A DNA stretch of 64,000 nt from Piezodorus guildinii (GCA_023052935.1 CM041294.1:20174635-20238634), one strand, 5' to 3'; positions 10,301-22,969 are shown, numbered from the stretch's first letter. Translations and numbers: made by a program. Notes: generated by a model from the sequence alone, not told the origin.

Positions 10301-11849
10301 GAACGGTATGCCCACTATTTTTCGCAGCACTTTTCACTGAAAATACTGTATTCTTTGGATGCTTGATAGTTTGGCAGAGGCTCACAGTTCTATCCCGTAT
10401 GTCCAGACCCGTTTTGGTAAAACTTTATGAAGAGTTAGTTTGTTGGTTAATGATAATTTACAACGTCTGTCAAGCACTGGCAACAGTTGCAGTAACTATT
10501 AATTAATTCGAGGATAACAATATTTATAAACCTCAACAGGTAGATATCACTTGTGACAGTTCGTTGCGTGATGGATTCAGAGGTTCGTGCCTAACTCAGG
10601 CTAAGGCTGATCCCAAGTAGATCTGCCTGTCATATCCTTCTCACTGTTTGTGGAGGGTTCTCAGCGGTGTGAGAGATCAGTCTAAGGATTTAGTATTTTA
10701 TATACAAATAATAGTACGTTTAATTTGCTAACGAAGGAACCCTATTCTTGTAGAATCAACGGTATGTGTTGAAGATAAAGAAACAATTGTGTTGTTTTTA
10801 GTTTCTGATTTAAATTAATAAATAACAAAAAGTCAGCTTAGGGACTTGAAGTAAAAACCTAAAACTCTAAAATATATTTATCCGATTTCAAAATCTATTC
10901 TACCCTTTTTTTATAGCTTTTAATTATTCAAAATACACAATATGTCGCTTACTGAGTACAAAGTATTACTACAGCGTAATTTAAATCAATAATATATTTT
11001 TTTTAAATATACCTTTATTATTTGTATATACTGTAACTATCCTCATTAATTTCAACAAATGATTTGTAGTTTATACGATTTCAAAATATTCTAGAAAAAA
11101 TAAGACGGGTCTATGTTAACTAAAGTGTAAAACAAAAATTTCCAATTCAAATTTTTGTAAATATTGTATCGATCGTCGCTTGAAATCCCGATAATCTTGC
11201 ATAGTTTTTACCAAATATTTTATTAAAAAATTCAATTCAACAGTAGATTTTCCCATCTGCAAGTTGATATTAGATTTAAAATTGTTTGACCATTTCTCTG
11301 AAAATTTCTAGTTCAACCTTAGTTATATCACTCCAAATATATAACATACTGGGTCTAAGCTAAATATCGATATTATATATTAATATTTCATTCTTGTAAC
11401 TATATTAAAATTGCTAACATTAAATATCACGGAAAAACTAGTTTTTCAATAGACAGATAATTTAGTAGAAAAGTAAGGAAATAGTCATTTCTTCGCTCAC
11501 ATTATAAAAAGTTTTATTCTTAAGTTGATTTACCAAAGGCTTGTAACCGAAGGTATAACCACCTAAACGGAGTATTATTAGTTCAATATTAATCTTAATT
11601 AAAAAATATTTTGGAATATTTGTAAGTGTACAACAGTGGTAAATGTGCAATACTGAGATAACACCAGTCTCCCTGCCAAGCGAAAAAAAACAAATGTTTT
11701 AAATATTCATTATTAAAATATACTTTGCTGTAATTAACACTATTTAGGTATCTCTTGAATGAATGATAAAGTATTAGTGACACTCGTTTTGTTGTGGCTC
11801 TATTAAAATAACGTATTCATAACATCCTTCTATGCTTAAGGTGTTCCTG
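10301..11849. other. AT-rich DNA, no gene recognised
   Basis: Short frames on both strands (10285-10506, 11462-11650, 11595-11783) have no recognisable domains. No repeat partner elsewhere in the window was noticed. Confidence 0.35.
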
Positions 11850-12058
11850 GCAGATGTTCTCAGGATATTTTAATGGAAGTAAAAACCCTTAGTTATGTAT
11901 TCCTTCAGGGGAGCAGGGGGATAAGGAATTAAAAAGATGTGCCATGTCAGGTACTCTAAATATCACTATCCTAATTACATCTGGATAGGCGAAATTTAGG
12001 ACTCCCACTGCAGTGTTGTCTGATTAGCCATACAACATTAAGTGGTGTTAAATAAATG
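11850..12058 (+). mobile_element. SINE-1, diverged and 5'-truncated
   Basis: Starts at GGATATTTTAATGGAAGTAA and continues through ATGTCAGGTACTC, ACATCTGGATAGGCGAAAT and GTGGTGTTAAATAAATG. It lies immediately before a Rep-A copy. Confidence 0.65.
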
Positions 12059-12065
12059 AAAAAAA

Positions 12066-12822
12066 ACTGGTGCGGGTAACACACGACTTTCACTTATCTC
12101 CATTTTTAAAATCAATGAAATAATTTTCAAATGCAGTTAGAGATAAAAATACGCGAAACTATTAAAGAATTAATTAAATTGAATTTCTATAGAAACATGT
12201 GTTTTATTAATAAATCTATCATACTATTATCTAAAATAATCAGTTAGTTTTATCTTCTTTTCATCGCTCTCTATATACTATCATACATGTATGTTACTGC
12301 TCTTATGTTCGAAAACAAAAAATTACATTTAAAACATATGTTTTCAGTTTTCTCCTTTAGTTGCTTTTCAAATTTGCTCAACTTCCATATTTAGATGTTA
12401 TTTATCAGTGTTAACGAGATAATATGGTTATTTTCATAAAATATACAAAACTAAAGGTACTTTAGAAAAAGGAAATTTAAACTATCGGCATTTAAGCCCT
12501 ATCAGACTATTTTTATCAGAATAAAACCTACATAATATTAAAGCCTATTAAATTTTACATCGATATAGCGAGTTTAATCAAAATCGTCGGAACCGTTGTC
12601 GAGAAAATCGAAAAAAGGTGCGAAATGCATAGTATAAAGTAGCTCTTCTGGTAAGCTCATTTTGATGAAAAAGGTTTTGTAACGTCTCAGGCGTATATTT
12701 GTTTTAAATATGAAATTTCAGTTTCATAGGACTTATCGTTTCCGCCCGGGAGTTACCACACACACAATTTTCACGATCACCATACTTTCCCTAACTATAT
12801 ATAGTAAGTGAAAGTAAAAGAC
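12066..12822 (+). repeat. Rep-A copy b, with internal deletion
   Basis: Begins CTGGTGCGGGTAACACACGA and ends TATATATAGTAAGTGAAAGT. The CTTTTTGCGGGACTTGGTTA block is missing: ACACACACAATTTTCACGAT joins the two sides. It faces copy c (13078-13972), tail to tail. Confidence 0.75.
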
Positions 12823-12867
12823 ACATGTATTTTAATTAGTCATTATTAAAATATACTTAATAAACCT

Positions 12868-13045
12868 GGCGGTTGTCCTTCGGGGAAGGAGAGAGAGGGC
12901 GACTTTAAAAGGTGTGCGTTGTCATATACTCTTTAAATATCACTATCCTAATTACACTTGGATAGGCAAAATGAAGGACTCCCGCTGTAGCATCGTCCGT
13001 TTAGCAACATTTGCATAATGTGACGTTAAATAAACAAAAAAAACA
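12868..13045 (+). mobile_element. SINE-1 fragment
   Basis: Contains TTGTCCTTCGGGGAAGGAG, ACACTTGGATAGGCAAAATG, CTGTAGCATCGTCCG and TGTGACGTTAAATAAAC. Lies between the tails of two Rep-A copies. Confidence 0.6.
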
Positions 13046-13077
13046 AGAAACCATATAACGCATCATTCATACTATTT

Positions 13078-13972
13078 ATACTTTCACTTACTGTATATAG
13101 TAGGAGGAAGTATTGAGATCGTGAAAATGTTCGAATTCCAGTTTTCATACACGTTTTAGAGTCCCCTGTGTCCAAATAACCAAGTCCCGCAAAAAGGTCT
13201 GTGTGTGTGTGTGTGTGTGTGGTAACTCCCGGGCGGAAACGGTAAATCTTATAAAACTGAAATTTCATATTTAAGACAACTATACGCCCGAGACGTAACA
13301 ACATTTTTTTCAATCAAAATGAGCTAACCAGAAAAGGCACTTTATACCATGCATTTTTCACCTTCTTTTCGATTTTCTCGAAAACAATTCCGACGATTTT
13401 GATTAAACTCGCTATATCGATGTAAAATTTAATGGGCTTTAATATTATATAGGTTTTATTTGGATAAAAATCGTCTGACAGGGCTTAAATGCCGATGTTT
13501 TAAATTTTCTTCCCCTAAAGTTTTAATTTTGCAGATTAAAGAATAATAACTAGATTATCTTGTTAACGCTGATGAAAAACAGGTAAATATATAAATTGAA
13601 TAAATTCTATACCCAACTAAAGGACAAAACAGAAAAATATTTTTTTAATGCAATTTTTCTTTTTTGAACATAAGAGCAGTAATATACATGTCTGATATAC
13701 CGTTGGAAAGCTAAAGATTTTAGAAAAAATCATATCTCATACACCAGCTTTTAAAAGTTAATAGATAGTGATGAAATTAACATAAAACTAACTGATTATT
13801 TTAGATAATAATATAATAGATTTTTTTAATGAAACACATGTTTCTATATAAATTCAATTTTATTAATACCTTAATAGGTTCACGTATTTATCTGTAACTG
13901 TTTTTGAAAATTCTTTCATTGATTTTAAAAATGGAGGTAAGTGAAAGTCGTGTGTTGTCCGCACCAGATTTT
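13078..13972 (-). repeat. Rep-A copy c
   Basis: Runs from ACTTTCACTTACTGTATATA to TGTTGTCCGCACCAGATTT. It holds the (GT)n tract at 13200-13221 at the usual Rep-A position. The minus frame gives THTDLFAGLGYLDTGDSKTC, a reading shared with other copies. Confidence 0.8.
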
Positions 13973-14622
13973 TAAACAGAATGTTGCTTTCAACAAATGC
14001 CATATGAAATAGAATTTTATATCCCCATAAGGTTAATCAAAATCTAGATATTGCGGTGGCTGCGCTTATAATTTTGAAAAATGATATATACTTTATCATT
14101 ATCGACTCTGTTCAAAATATTCAGGTGCCTCCCATAAAAGCTTCTATCGCTTCTAATCCGGTAAGGATTTTATATAAATCCATCAGCATGGCGTTCGACG
14201 AGGGGACTTCCAGGGAACTTTATATTGAGCTATACGTCACAGGCTGTTCCCTTTCGCCCAACTTAACTTGGGGGTTAACTTGCCACTTTTTCCATTACTC
14301 TACCTGCACCGGCAAATATTAGAATTTAGGAGAAAATTTTTGGTCATATATCCACATTTCGAGGAAAGTAAATATATGGGTCTAAATCGTTATTTATTTG
14401 AACGAATCATGTTTTATAATATTTATGGTAATTCACCCTACCCATATTTCAGAAAACAAAAATAACCTTTGAGTAAGTCTCAAATAATCAGATATACTAT
14501 ATTACTAAATTGCATGTGTTAAATAATATATATGGACTAGCTGTTGCTCGCGACTTCGTCTGCGTCAATTTCTGTTATCATAGTCGCTATTAAGACGATT
14601 TTAAAAAAATATATTGGACTGT
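13973..14622. other. No confident gene; weak exon-like spot
   Basis: AT-rich. A stretch at 14125-14160 is bounded by AG and GTAAGG and is open in one frame only. With no partner exon it is not annotated. Confidence 0.3.
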
Positions 14623-14935
14623 CCGGAAAGTTTGTAGAGAAATTTGGAGAACAATTAAAATTGATGAACAGCTTAAAATGACTCCTGAAGAATATAAAAG
14701 GTCCGTTTTGACGTAATCATCCGAAGAGTAGGGTTTCCCTTGTAGAAAATTTTCGAGGGAATAGAAAAGATGGAAATTTATTTATAGTTTTTTTTTGTGG
14801 AAGGAGCTCAAAATGTATAGATCCCTTCCAATCCCGCCAAATATTGAGCATCACCTTCCTTGGATGCCTTTCGGCTGGTGTTGATGTAGAGAATCCATTT
14901 TTCGTCACTAGTAACAAATTGTTTCAAAAATGTCA
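14623..14935 (-). mobile_element. mariner relic of a second family
   Basis: A mariner-like end (ACTGTCCGGAAAGTTTGTAG) lies at 14625. On the minus strand, KQFVTSDEKWILYINTS carries the first catalytic Asp context of mariner transposases (VTxDEKW). After a frameshift comes HPRKVMLNIWRDWKGSIHFE, the usual next block. The N-terminal DNA-binding domain and the rest are missing. The sequence differs from mariner-A. Confidence 0.65.
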
Positions 14936-16250
14936 ACAGAAATTAAGAAGAAATATTCTGAAATAAAGATTGATATTATAATGAAATAAACTAAAAAGGA
15001 ACCAGATAAATTGGTCTAATAATAAATAAATGACAGATTTTTGCGTTTCCTGAAAAGTTGCCAAAAGTGGATATAGTACCTTTTGGAAATCAATCATTTT
15101 CCATCATCTCAATCGCAGATCCACCTAAAACGTTTTGGAACTGGATCTATTAAATAAATGGCTAACACGCACAACTCGACTTGGGTTAGCACGGGGTTGG
15201 ATGGAAGCTAAGGAAAGTTCATCAGATTAGACCTATACCAATAATTTTATTGTGGGCGGAGGGTTTTATCACTGACCATACATTTTGTTTTCTAATATTT
15301 TAATAACAAAAATAGTCCCTAATACCGAGATGGATAAATTTCTTTCGATACCGGTCCTGCTAATAAGAGGAAGACGGATAGATTGGGTTGCTCATACAGG
15401 TGAAGTATATCGATTGTGCTCTTGGAGCCGGGTTCGTCCTGATCATTTGTCAGAGAGGGCAGGCTGGTCTCTTTATATAATGGAAGAGTCAGCTGTTCAA
15501 TAAATCAAGGAGGTTCCTCGAGTGGCTGTCCCAGTTCGGGGAGATTCTTTTTGCCGAGTCCCCAGTGCCACCTGTCATTTGTCTTTCCCTTCCTCACCAT
15601 GAAAATGTAATGAGTTTTTTGGCCAACGGCCTCGTCGGTTTAGTTAACACTTGCATTGAATCAGATTATAATAATTTTATTTGTTTATTTTAAATAATTA
15701 GTATTTTAAATACGGATGTTAACCTGATTTAGTAGCCTTAGAAAAGTAACAGAGGTAAACAGTCAACGACCGAATTAGGAGGTAATTAGGTCGAAATTAT
15801 GCTGAGCAACCAGATTTTCAGGTACCCAATTTTTGGAGGCTAGATGTGTCATAGAAGGGTCCTCTTTCCTTAGGACTGCTAAACGCTTGAAATAACTTGT
15901 AGCAGATGCTTCACACGCTCGCTTACAGATAGCGCTAGTGGCGGCTACTTGGGTCACCGGCCAAATATGTGAAGATGTACTATTTAATAATATTGTAAAT
16001 TGTAACTCATTAACACCATTGTAAATATCTCTATTTATGTAAATGTTGCAAGATAATAAATGAACCTCACGAGGTATCTTGACCTAGGGCCGAGACACTA
16101 GTCTGGTAGAGAAACTCTCGCTACTAACAATATACATTGTTTTATGAGTATAGCAAGAAGTAGCTCAGCTCTTCAGATTACCAATTTGCTTCTACCAGGC
16201 AGTATCTCCCTAGGTCAGATGTAACATAATAAACTATCTTTATCTAACAT
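14936..16250. other. No gene recognised; one dispersed repeat
   Basis: 15003-15100 (TAAATTGGTCTAATAATAAA) resembles 57485-57570 in the same orientation, so it is some dispersed repeat. A 60-codon minus frame (15957-15775) and a 72-codon plus frame (15285-15503) show no known domain. GC-richer text at 15340-15600 and 16060-16210 looks repeat-like but has no clear partner here. Confidence 0.35.
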
Positions 16251-16640
16251 CCTTCATATACCGTCTCTCCTTCTTCCTATCTATCCCTTCATAAGATGGA
16301 GTGCATGGCTTCTGCCCATGTGCACCTATTATGGATCCTCTACGCTGCTCTTGTGCTACTACCACACGGGACATTTCCGTCCTGACCAGTCCCCTCTGCT
16401 AATTGATAGCTGCGGGTTCGTCCCCCACCTGGTGCTGCGGTACGTGCTTCTACCACGGCGAGTACCATCTCCATCTTACTCTTTTCCTTGCATAAACACA
16501 CAATTTTTGAGGCCTTCTGATAACCTTTCTTGTCCATCATAATACCATACCTCGAAAAACTGAATAAATAATTCTACCAGATCCGGGGTTCGAATCCCGG
16601 AACCAGACAACATACGAATGATCTATCTAATACACCACAT
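16250..16640 (-). repeat. tRNA-like SINE candidate
   Basis: On the minus strand TTCCGGGATTCGAACCCCGG gives a strong box B, preceded by a poor box A (GATGTGGTGTATTAGATAG). After box B comes ATCTGGTAGAATTATT, like the sequence after the box B at 50-80. The GC-richer body toward 16250 may be the rest of the SINE. Frames on both strands there are probably spurious. Confidence 0.35.
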
Positions 16641-16779
16641 CGCTCCCTTTATATTATTACATATAACTGATTTAAAAAAAAAAAAAAAAAACATTTTGGA
16701 ATAAGATAAAATACTTTATACAACTAAAAATTAAATTAATTGATATTGATGAATGAATAAAACAATTTTTAATTTTTCG

Positions 16780-17050
16780 TTGTTGATTATAAATTGAAAT
16801 TTAGGATTTATTATACAGAAACTACCCAAAGGAGCACTCCCATAGGCATTCTAAGCCAGAAGGTCAGAGGTCTCCGAGTATTATAAGGAATCGCAGAGGA
16901 AGTAAAGATTGAAAATGTGCCGGTTTAGGTCAAATTAGCAAAATGTTTAACATTAAAATAGTTGTGAATGAGTTCATTCGGGACGGAGTAAGAGGCATTG
17001 AGGATTTTATGATGGATTTTTAATTGTAAGGATGGGATTCAAAAATAATC
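16780..17050 (-). mobile_element. LINE-J, diverged 3' end
   Basis: Reads as the complement of the LINE-J coding end and start of the 3' UTR: GGAGCACTCCCATAGGCATT, GAAGGTCAGAGGTC and AATCGCAGAGGAAGTAAAGA line up with 25490-25640 and with the complement of 59230-59430. It is heavily mutated. Confidence 0.5.
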
Positions 17051-17570
17051 CGATGGTCTTTTGTAGCTAAAAGCACTATCGGAAACAATCTAAAAAGAAC
17101 CTATGTTTTGATCTAATAATGCATCTATATGTTTTTATTTCACGTAAAACAGTATAATAAATAATCTAAAGGTGACTAGTAACCTCAAGATTGTTTTTTA
17201 AAATCTCTCTGGAATAATGCACGTTGTCACCAATCTGATGCTAAAACTAAAATAGTTCATCCAACCAAGTTTTTTAAGGAAATCATACATTTTAATCCGA
17301 GTTTTGACAGATTAAATTCCGTTGAGTGTGGTTGATCTCTGTAAACAACGGGTTCTATTAGAAAAATTATGATTTTATATAAAACAGTTTAGGATTTATA
17401 CATTAGTATTGGGTAGTAAATAAGTGCGTGATTCAATATTTCAATTAAATTCTCTCAGTGTTTATAAAACCATATTACTTGGCCAATAATGTTTACATAT
17501 TTAAAAAAAAATGATTAGCTAAGGTGCTCTTTGTACCAGTTTCGGCCGAGATTTCTCATCTTTATGTAGT
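17051..17570. other. No gene recognised
   Basis: AT-rich. No repeat partner, no domain and no convincing splice pair seen. Confidence 0.3.
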
Positions 17571-17737
17571 ATTTGGCTTGCTCATAATAGAAGAGAAAAT
17601 AATAAATTTTGGTCATATAATGATTTTTTATTTCCGAAAAGGAAAATCCACTGCAAATACTGTTAACGATGATGCCTTAGGAGAAAGCATCGTTCATAGA
17701 TGTTTTATTCGTTTCAGAACTGGAAATTGAAGTTTTT
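17571..17737 (+). mobile_element. mariner relic, N-terminal HTH
   Basis: Conceptual translation gives INFGHIMIFYFRKGKSTANT then IVHRCFIRFRTGN, matching the mariner pattern of a first helix-turn-helix (HxxLFYFRKGK) followed by an RWFxRFRSGN segment. It is cut off right after that, where the CR1-like LINE begins. It resembles the relic at 22970-23200 more than mariner-A. Confidence 0.5.
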
Positions 17738-17739
17738 AT

Positions 17740-18447
17740 TGAAAACACCAGTAAAATATTTTTAAGATTTGTCCTCGGCACTCCGAAGAAGTCTCATGTG
17801 ACCCATTTATACAGCGAGTTAAAGTGGCTCCTTCCTTCTATCTGCAGACAATATTTCCTAGGATCATACCTTTACCAAACCATCAACTCCCAGGTACCTC
17901 CCTATATCCACAGTCTTCTGCAATTTAAATCGTCAATCCACTCCCTCGAAACAAGATCACGCCATTCTGACCTTTATATTCCTATCCATAAAACATAAAC
18001 TTTTGATCATTCCTTTCTTGTCCGCTCTATTACTCTCTGGAATTCCTTACCTACTCATATCCGCCATGCTTCATCCCAACCATCATTCAAGTCTCAGCTG
18101 TTCCAGTACCTACTGTCATCCCAAACAGACGCTGAACTACAAGCCTGATATTTCAAATCAAATTTCAATTCATAAAGAAAATTTATTATTTATATTAAAC
18201 TCAGTTATTATGAACCAGTTTCAATGTTTTATTTTATTCAACACTTTAATCTATAAGATGTTATGTATATTACTCTTTTATTTTTATTTACTCTTGTATA
18301 TACTTTAATCCATTTTTTTTTCTGATATCATTGTAAATAAAAATTAATTATAATCCTTTGGTGTTTTGGCCAGACACATCCTATATCTTAATTGTACATA
18401 TCAATTGTTCTTAAGGGACCCTGTCCCAGAATAAAAAAAAAAATAAT
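17740..18447 (+). mobile_element. CR1-like LINE, 5'-truncated
   Basis: Encodes, with breaks, the RT C-terminus: FVLGTPKKSHVTHLYSELKW, YFLGSYLYQTINSQVPPYI and RSITLWNSLPTHIRHASSQ. The 3' UTR ends TTAAGGGACCCTGTCCCAG and an A-rich tail. It is the closest relative of the copy at 50955. No catalytic motifs remain. Confidence 0.7.
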
Positions 18448-18855
18448 AAAAAAAAATAAAAATGACGCTACGACCTTTTTTTACAATCCAATATTTGTAA
18501 CACACAAAAAAAAGTAGCTATTAATGTTGCTTTTATGAATAAACGATACTCTCTAAATAAAACAATATTAGATGAATTATTAGGATGGAAAGATATAAGT
18601 TGATAGGGTATATTTTTGCTAATGTCGTGATTGCAAAGATGTTCCCGTGTTTTTGTGTTTTCTTAAGATTCTGTAATATCAATACAATACTACTAATTTC
18701 CCTTATAAGTTATGATGTAATATAACTAAATAAATATATAGATATAAATATATTTAAAAAAATATTGTGAGATGTGTTTTATCCACTGTCCTTGTAATGG
18801 GGATATTGACATTGATTCTAATGTATGAGAAAATATCATAAAGAATTATAAATTT
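18448..18855. other. AT-rich, no gene seen
   Basis: No repeat partner or domain was found. Confidence 0.3.
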
Positions 18856-19932
18856 TAGACCAGGCTTTTGACAGAGTCTGGCATCCGGGACTGCTTTAGA
18901 AACTCCGAAAATTCCTCCTTCCAACATACTTCCTCATCATTCAGTCCTATCTCACTGACAGATCTTTAAAAATAAATCACAATAGTTCCTATTCATCCCT
19001 TTTTGTTCAGTCCGCTGGCGTCCCACAAGGCAGTATCCTCGGACCCATTCTCTTCACCGTCTATACAGCTGACATCCCAACCAATCCTAACACTTTCCTT
19101 TCCACGTATGCTGATGACACTTGTGTGTTATCAGTCAATAAAGATCCAACTATTGCCTCTCAAAACCTACAATCCCACATAAGAGACCTCCAGATATGGT
19201 GTCAGAATTGGAGAATGAAAATAAATTCAGACAAATCCCACCAAATTACCTTTACCCTCCGTCGTAAACCAATGGCATCCTGTTCTACTGTATCCTTTAA
19301 TAATATTCCGCTTGTCCCGGCTAAACAGATCCGCTACCTAGATCTCCTCCTTGACAAACGTCTCACATGGAAACCGCACACAAGACTGAAACGACAAGAA
19401 ACTGCTCGCCGATTTCGATTACTTTAACACTTATTTGACAAACGCTCTAACCACCCACTTAACTACAAAAGACTCCTCTACATGACTATCATCAGGCCTG
19501 TATGGACGTACGGAGTTGAGCTTTTGGGCTAGACTAAACTATCGAATTCTTCACGTATCCAATCCTTACAATCCAAAATCCTCAACGCTCCTTACTTTGT
19601 CACAAATAAAATCATCTATAAAGACCTAAATGTTCTCTATGGTACTGATTTGGCCCGAACTATATCAATCTTTCTATGACAAACTCCATTTCCACCCCAA
19701 CCCACTAGTTTTAACCCTGGCTTCCTCTTCGATTCCTGATAATCCTCCGAGGCGTCTAAAAAGAAGATGGCCTCGAGACCTTCTTGTTTAAAATAGTTAC
19801 TGGAGTGCTTCCATTGGGTTGCTCCTCTACAAATCTGTCTCATGAGATTTTTCTTTTAGCATATTTACTTGTTGTAATATAAATCACAGTTGTAAATTTC
19901 AATAAATAAATATTTAAAAAAAAAAAAAAAAA
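18856..19932 (+). mobile_element. LINE-J (Jockey-like), RT half with poly-A tail
   Basis: Translation in mixed frames shows RT motifs in order: DQAFDRVWHPGLL (catalytic Asp), SAGVPQGSILGPILFTVYTA, then STYADDTCVLSVNKD with the YADD box. QNWRMKINSDKSHQITFT and a thumb with LDKRLTWKPHTRLKRQE follow. The coding end reads PPRRLKRRWPRDLLV. The 3' UTR ends in AATAAATAAATATT plus A(17). The 5' end is missing and there are at least two stops. A 100-codon open frame (19125-19427) survives. Confidence 0.8.
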
Positions 19933-20346
19933 TTAGACATAGAACCCTCCAGTTACAAATTATATGATTGATATTAATGAATCCATCTGGACTTATTCAA
20001 ATTCATTTCCAAGGAGATATTTCTCAACATATGAACAAATATATAGAATATGAAAGCTAGGGTATCCATTGTTTGTGCTTGGGTCAGCTAGACTGGTGGA
20101 AGTTGAACCTGACTCTATGCATATGCAGATGGAATCGAAACATCTTTGTTTACTATTCATTTACACTCCGAGTAAATACACAGACGTGTATATTTTTCTT
20201 AAAGTTTCTTTACATGATAACACTACACTGTATAAACCATAGTTTCTTACTTGTGAACCTTAAATCAAGCCGTGTGTAATTCGGACCTGATTAGATAACT
20301 GTGATTATAGTTACTATTAATTCCTGTTATTAACTTATTATTCGTT
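19933..20346. other. No gene recognised
   Basis: AT-rich with a 68-codon plus frame (20073-20279) lacking known motifs. Confidence 0.3.
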
Positions 20347-20357
20347 AATATTACTTT

Positions 20358-20779
20358 TTTACTTTCACTGTCCTCCACTGGCTTACACCAGAGAAGCGCT
20401 GAGTGAGAGGCGCTGGGATCTCTTGGATTCGGCTTCTCCCCCCACTTGTGGAGGGAGCAGCCGAGTATAGAGTCCCTTTGGCTGATTGTATATAATGTAT
20501 ATAGTTAAGTTTGCTAGTATGAATTTTATTTATTTCCCAACTTGTATTTATCTCTACTACAGGTTGTTGCTTTGATTTGCTTCTTGTTGTTTTTTTGTTT
20601 TTGTTAATTGTTGATTTTTTTTTGTATATATTTGAATTTATTTATTTCCAATTTTATGTAATTTGACATTATCATTATTTTCTGTATATATTGTATGAAT
20701 GTACTACATCACTATTACTACTGTTCATTATGTAACAAAATGTAATATTTCTCAATAAATAAAAAAAAAAAAAAAAAAA
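20358..20779 (+). mobile_element. LINE-J 3' UTR inserted in a Rep-A tail
   Basis: Contains the LINE-J block GAGAGGCGCTGGGATCTCTT and ends in AATATTTCTCAATAAATA plus A-run. ACTTTCACT occurs just before it (near 20350) and just after the poly-A (near 20780). This is a target-site duplication taken from the end of Rep-A copy d. Confidence 0.7.
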
Positions 20780-21642
20780 CTTTCACTTACCTACATATGA
20801 AATATATAGTCAGGATAGTATTGCGATCGTGAAGATTTTCGAATTTCAGTTGTCAACGGAAATACACGCTTTAGGGTCCCCTGAGTCAAAATAACCAAGT
20901 CCCGCAAAAAGGTCTGTGTATCTGTGAGTCCGTGTGTGTGTGTGTGTGGTTACTCTAGTGCAAAAACGAAAAGACGTACGGAACTAAAATTTCATATTTA
21001 CGACTACTATACGCCCGAGATATTACAGTAACCTTTTCGCTAAAATCGACTGACCAGAAGTCCTATTTTATCCCATGCAATTAGCACATTTTTATGATTT
21101 TCTCAAAAATGGCTCCTTTGATTCAACTCGGTATATCAATGTAAACTTTAATGAGCTTTAATATTATGCAGGTTTAATTCTGATTTAAATAGTCTGATGG
21201 GGCTTTAATTTTGTATATTCTATAAAAATAACCATATCATCTTATTACCATTGATAAAAAAACAGGTAAATATATAAGTTGAACAAATTCGATATCAAAC
21301 TAAAGGAGATAACTGAAAAAATATTTTTTTAATACAATGTTTTGTTTTTGAACATAAGAACAGTAATTTTTATGTATAATATACAGTTGGAATGCAAAAG
21401 ATTTTTGAATCTTATACATACTATGGTTAAAGTTAACGGATAGTGATTGAAAGCCGATAAAAAAACTGATTGTTGTAGAGAATAATATAATAGATTATTT
21501 AACAAAACACATGTTTCTATTAAAATCCAACATAAATAATTCTTTAACAATTTAATTTAGTTTGTAAAGTTGTTTAAAAATTCTTAAATTGATATAAATA
21601 ACGGAGGTAAGTGAAAGTCATGTGTTGCACTCACCAGATTTT
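20780..21642 (-). repeat. Rep-A copy d
   Basis: From CTTTCACTTACCTACATATG to TCATGTGTTGCACTCACCAG. It carries the GTCCCGCAAAAAGGTCTGTG block and a short (GT)n. The first bases were duplicated by the LINE-J insertion just upstream. Confidence 0.75.
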
Positions 21643-22254
21643 TTTTATTTCCAGAGAACCTAAAAATAAACTTATTCTCTCGAATAAAAACATATATAAT
21701 ACAAATTAAAATAAGATGAAGATCTTTTAATGTATACAGTCTAGATTTTTCACTATTTAGGCCTATAAATTAACACCCCTTTCTCATTAAAACGTTATTT
21801 AACATTAAGTTGTTTTTTTATCAAAGGTAAGAAAAGTAATGAAAAAAACATTGTTGAAATTAATAGAGATAGCACTTATACAGAGCCGTACCTAAGGGGT
21901 CAGCGATGAGCGGGTGTGAGGCATATTCAATTTAGGACGGCTATAATTAATGTCTCATATTGCCCTCATAAATTAAAACTGCTCTGATAAAATTAGCTTG
22001 TGAAATTGCTTTATTCTTCTCCCCTAAAATGTTATTAATACACCGTCTAACATTTAATGCATGTTATAAATTAACGTTGCAAATATAAACATATTATTTG
22101 GCTTAGAGGTATATTTTCTAGTTTGGTTGACCATTTTACGCAATGAAACATTACAATCCATTAAATATAAAAAAATTAAAAAAATCTGGTACTTTTCATA
22201 AAAAATATGTTGGCTCTTTCTTCTGTAATTGGTATCAAATTATATATATGTAGC
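21643..22254. other. AT-rich, no gene seen
   Basis: No domain, repeat partner or splice pair noted. Confidence 0.3.
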
Positions 22255-22612
22255 TCTGATTCTGATTTAAAAAGTCTAGCAGGGCTTAAATGCTGATAAT
22301 TTAATTTTTTTGTCTTCTAAAATACCTTTAATTTTGTATAATTGAAAAAAAAATTGCCATATCATCTTTGTGGCATTTATAAAAATGGGTAATATATATA
22401 TATTACATCTTATATATGTTTACCCATTTTTATAATTACGAAATTAAAGGTATTTTAGAAGACAAGAAAAATAAATTATCGGCACTTAAGCCCTACCAGA
22501 CTTCTTAAATCAGAATCAGACCTCCATCAACTTATGTCTCATGAATTTTACATCGATATACATCTAGTTTAATCAAAATCGTTAATGGCCTTTGAGAGGA
22601 AATCGGGAAAAG
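22255..22612. repeat. Palindrome made of Rep-A plus Rep-A remainder
   Basis: 22255-22520 is an inverted repeat with arms of about 120 bases: TCTGATTCTGATTTAAAAAG on the left against its complement on the right. It centres on TATATATATATTACATC flanked by AAAAATGGGTAA and TTACCCATTTTT. Both arms are the same Rep-A segment as in the palindrome at 2463-2803. From 22521 to 22612 Rep-A continues in plus orientation until SINE-1 begins. Confidence 0.7.
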
Positions 22613-22818
22613 TTTTCATGGGAGTAAAAAATCCTTAGTTATGCTGTCCTTCAGAGGGGACGTTATATGGTGGTCCCGAGCCTTTGCGATGTCAGGTACT
22701 CGTTAAAGATCTCTATCCTTATAAAACCTGGATAGGCAAAATTTAGGACTCCCACTGTAGCATCGTCCGCTCAGCCACAGCAGCATAAAGGGACGTTAAA
22801 TAAATAAATAAACAATAA
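22613..22818 (+). mobile_element. SINE-1, 5'-truncated
   Basis: ATGGGAGTAAAAAATCCTTA, CTGTCCTTCAGAGGGGACG, TCAGGTACTCGTTAAAGATC and GGGACGTTAAATAAATAAAT are the family body and tail. The tRNA-like head is missing. Confidence 0.75.
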
Positions 22819-22969
22819 CAACGTTTTGTGACCCTTGCCTCAATTTAAGTATATCTAGAAAGATAATCATGTTGGGTTCTAAAATAAGTTCGTTACGTTT
22901 TTTTAGGGTGATTTTAATAAAAAATTCAGAATGTTGTTAATATTTTTAATCAGCTTCATATAACCCATT

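Noticed and set aside
14125..14160. 36-nt exon-like segment between AG and GTAAGG
   Set aside because: Open in only one phase, poor pyrimidine tract, and no in-phase partner found.
15775..15957. 60-codon minus ORF
   Set aside because: No domain, no splice context, no coding bias visible by eye.
16318..16542. Overlapping ORFs on both strands
   Set aside because: Open on both strands within a probable SINE body. No family resemblance.
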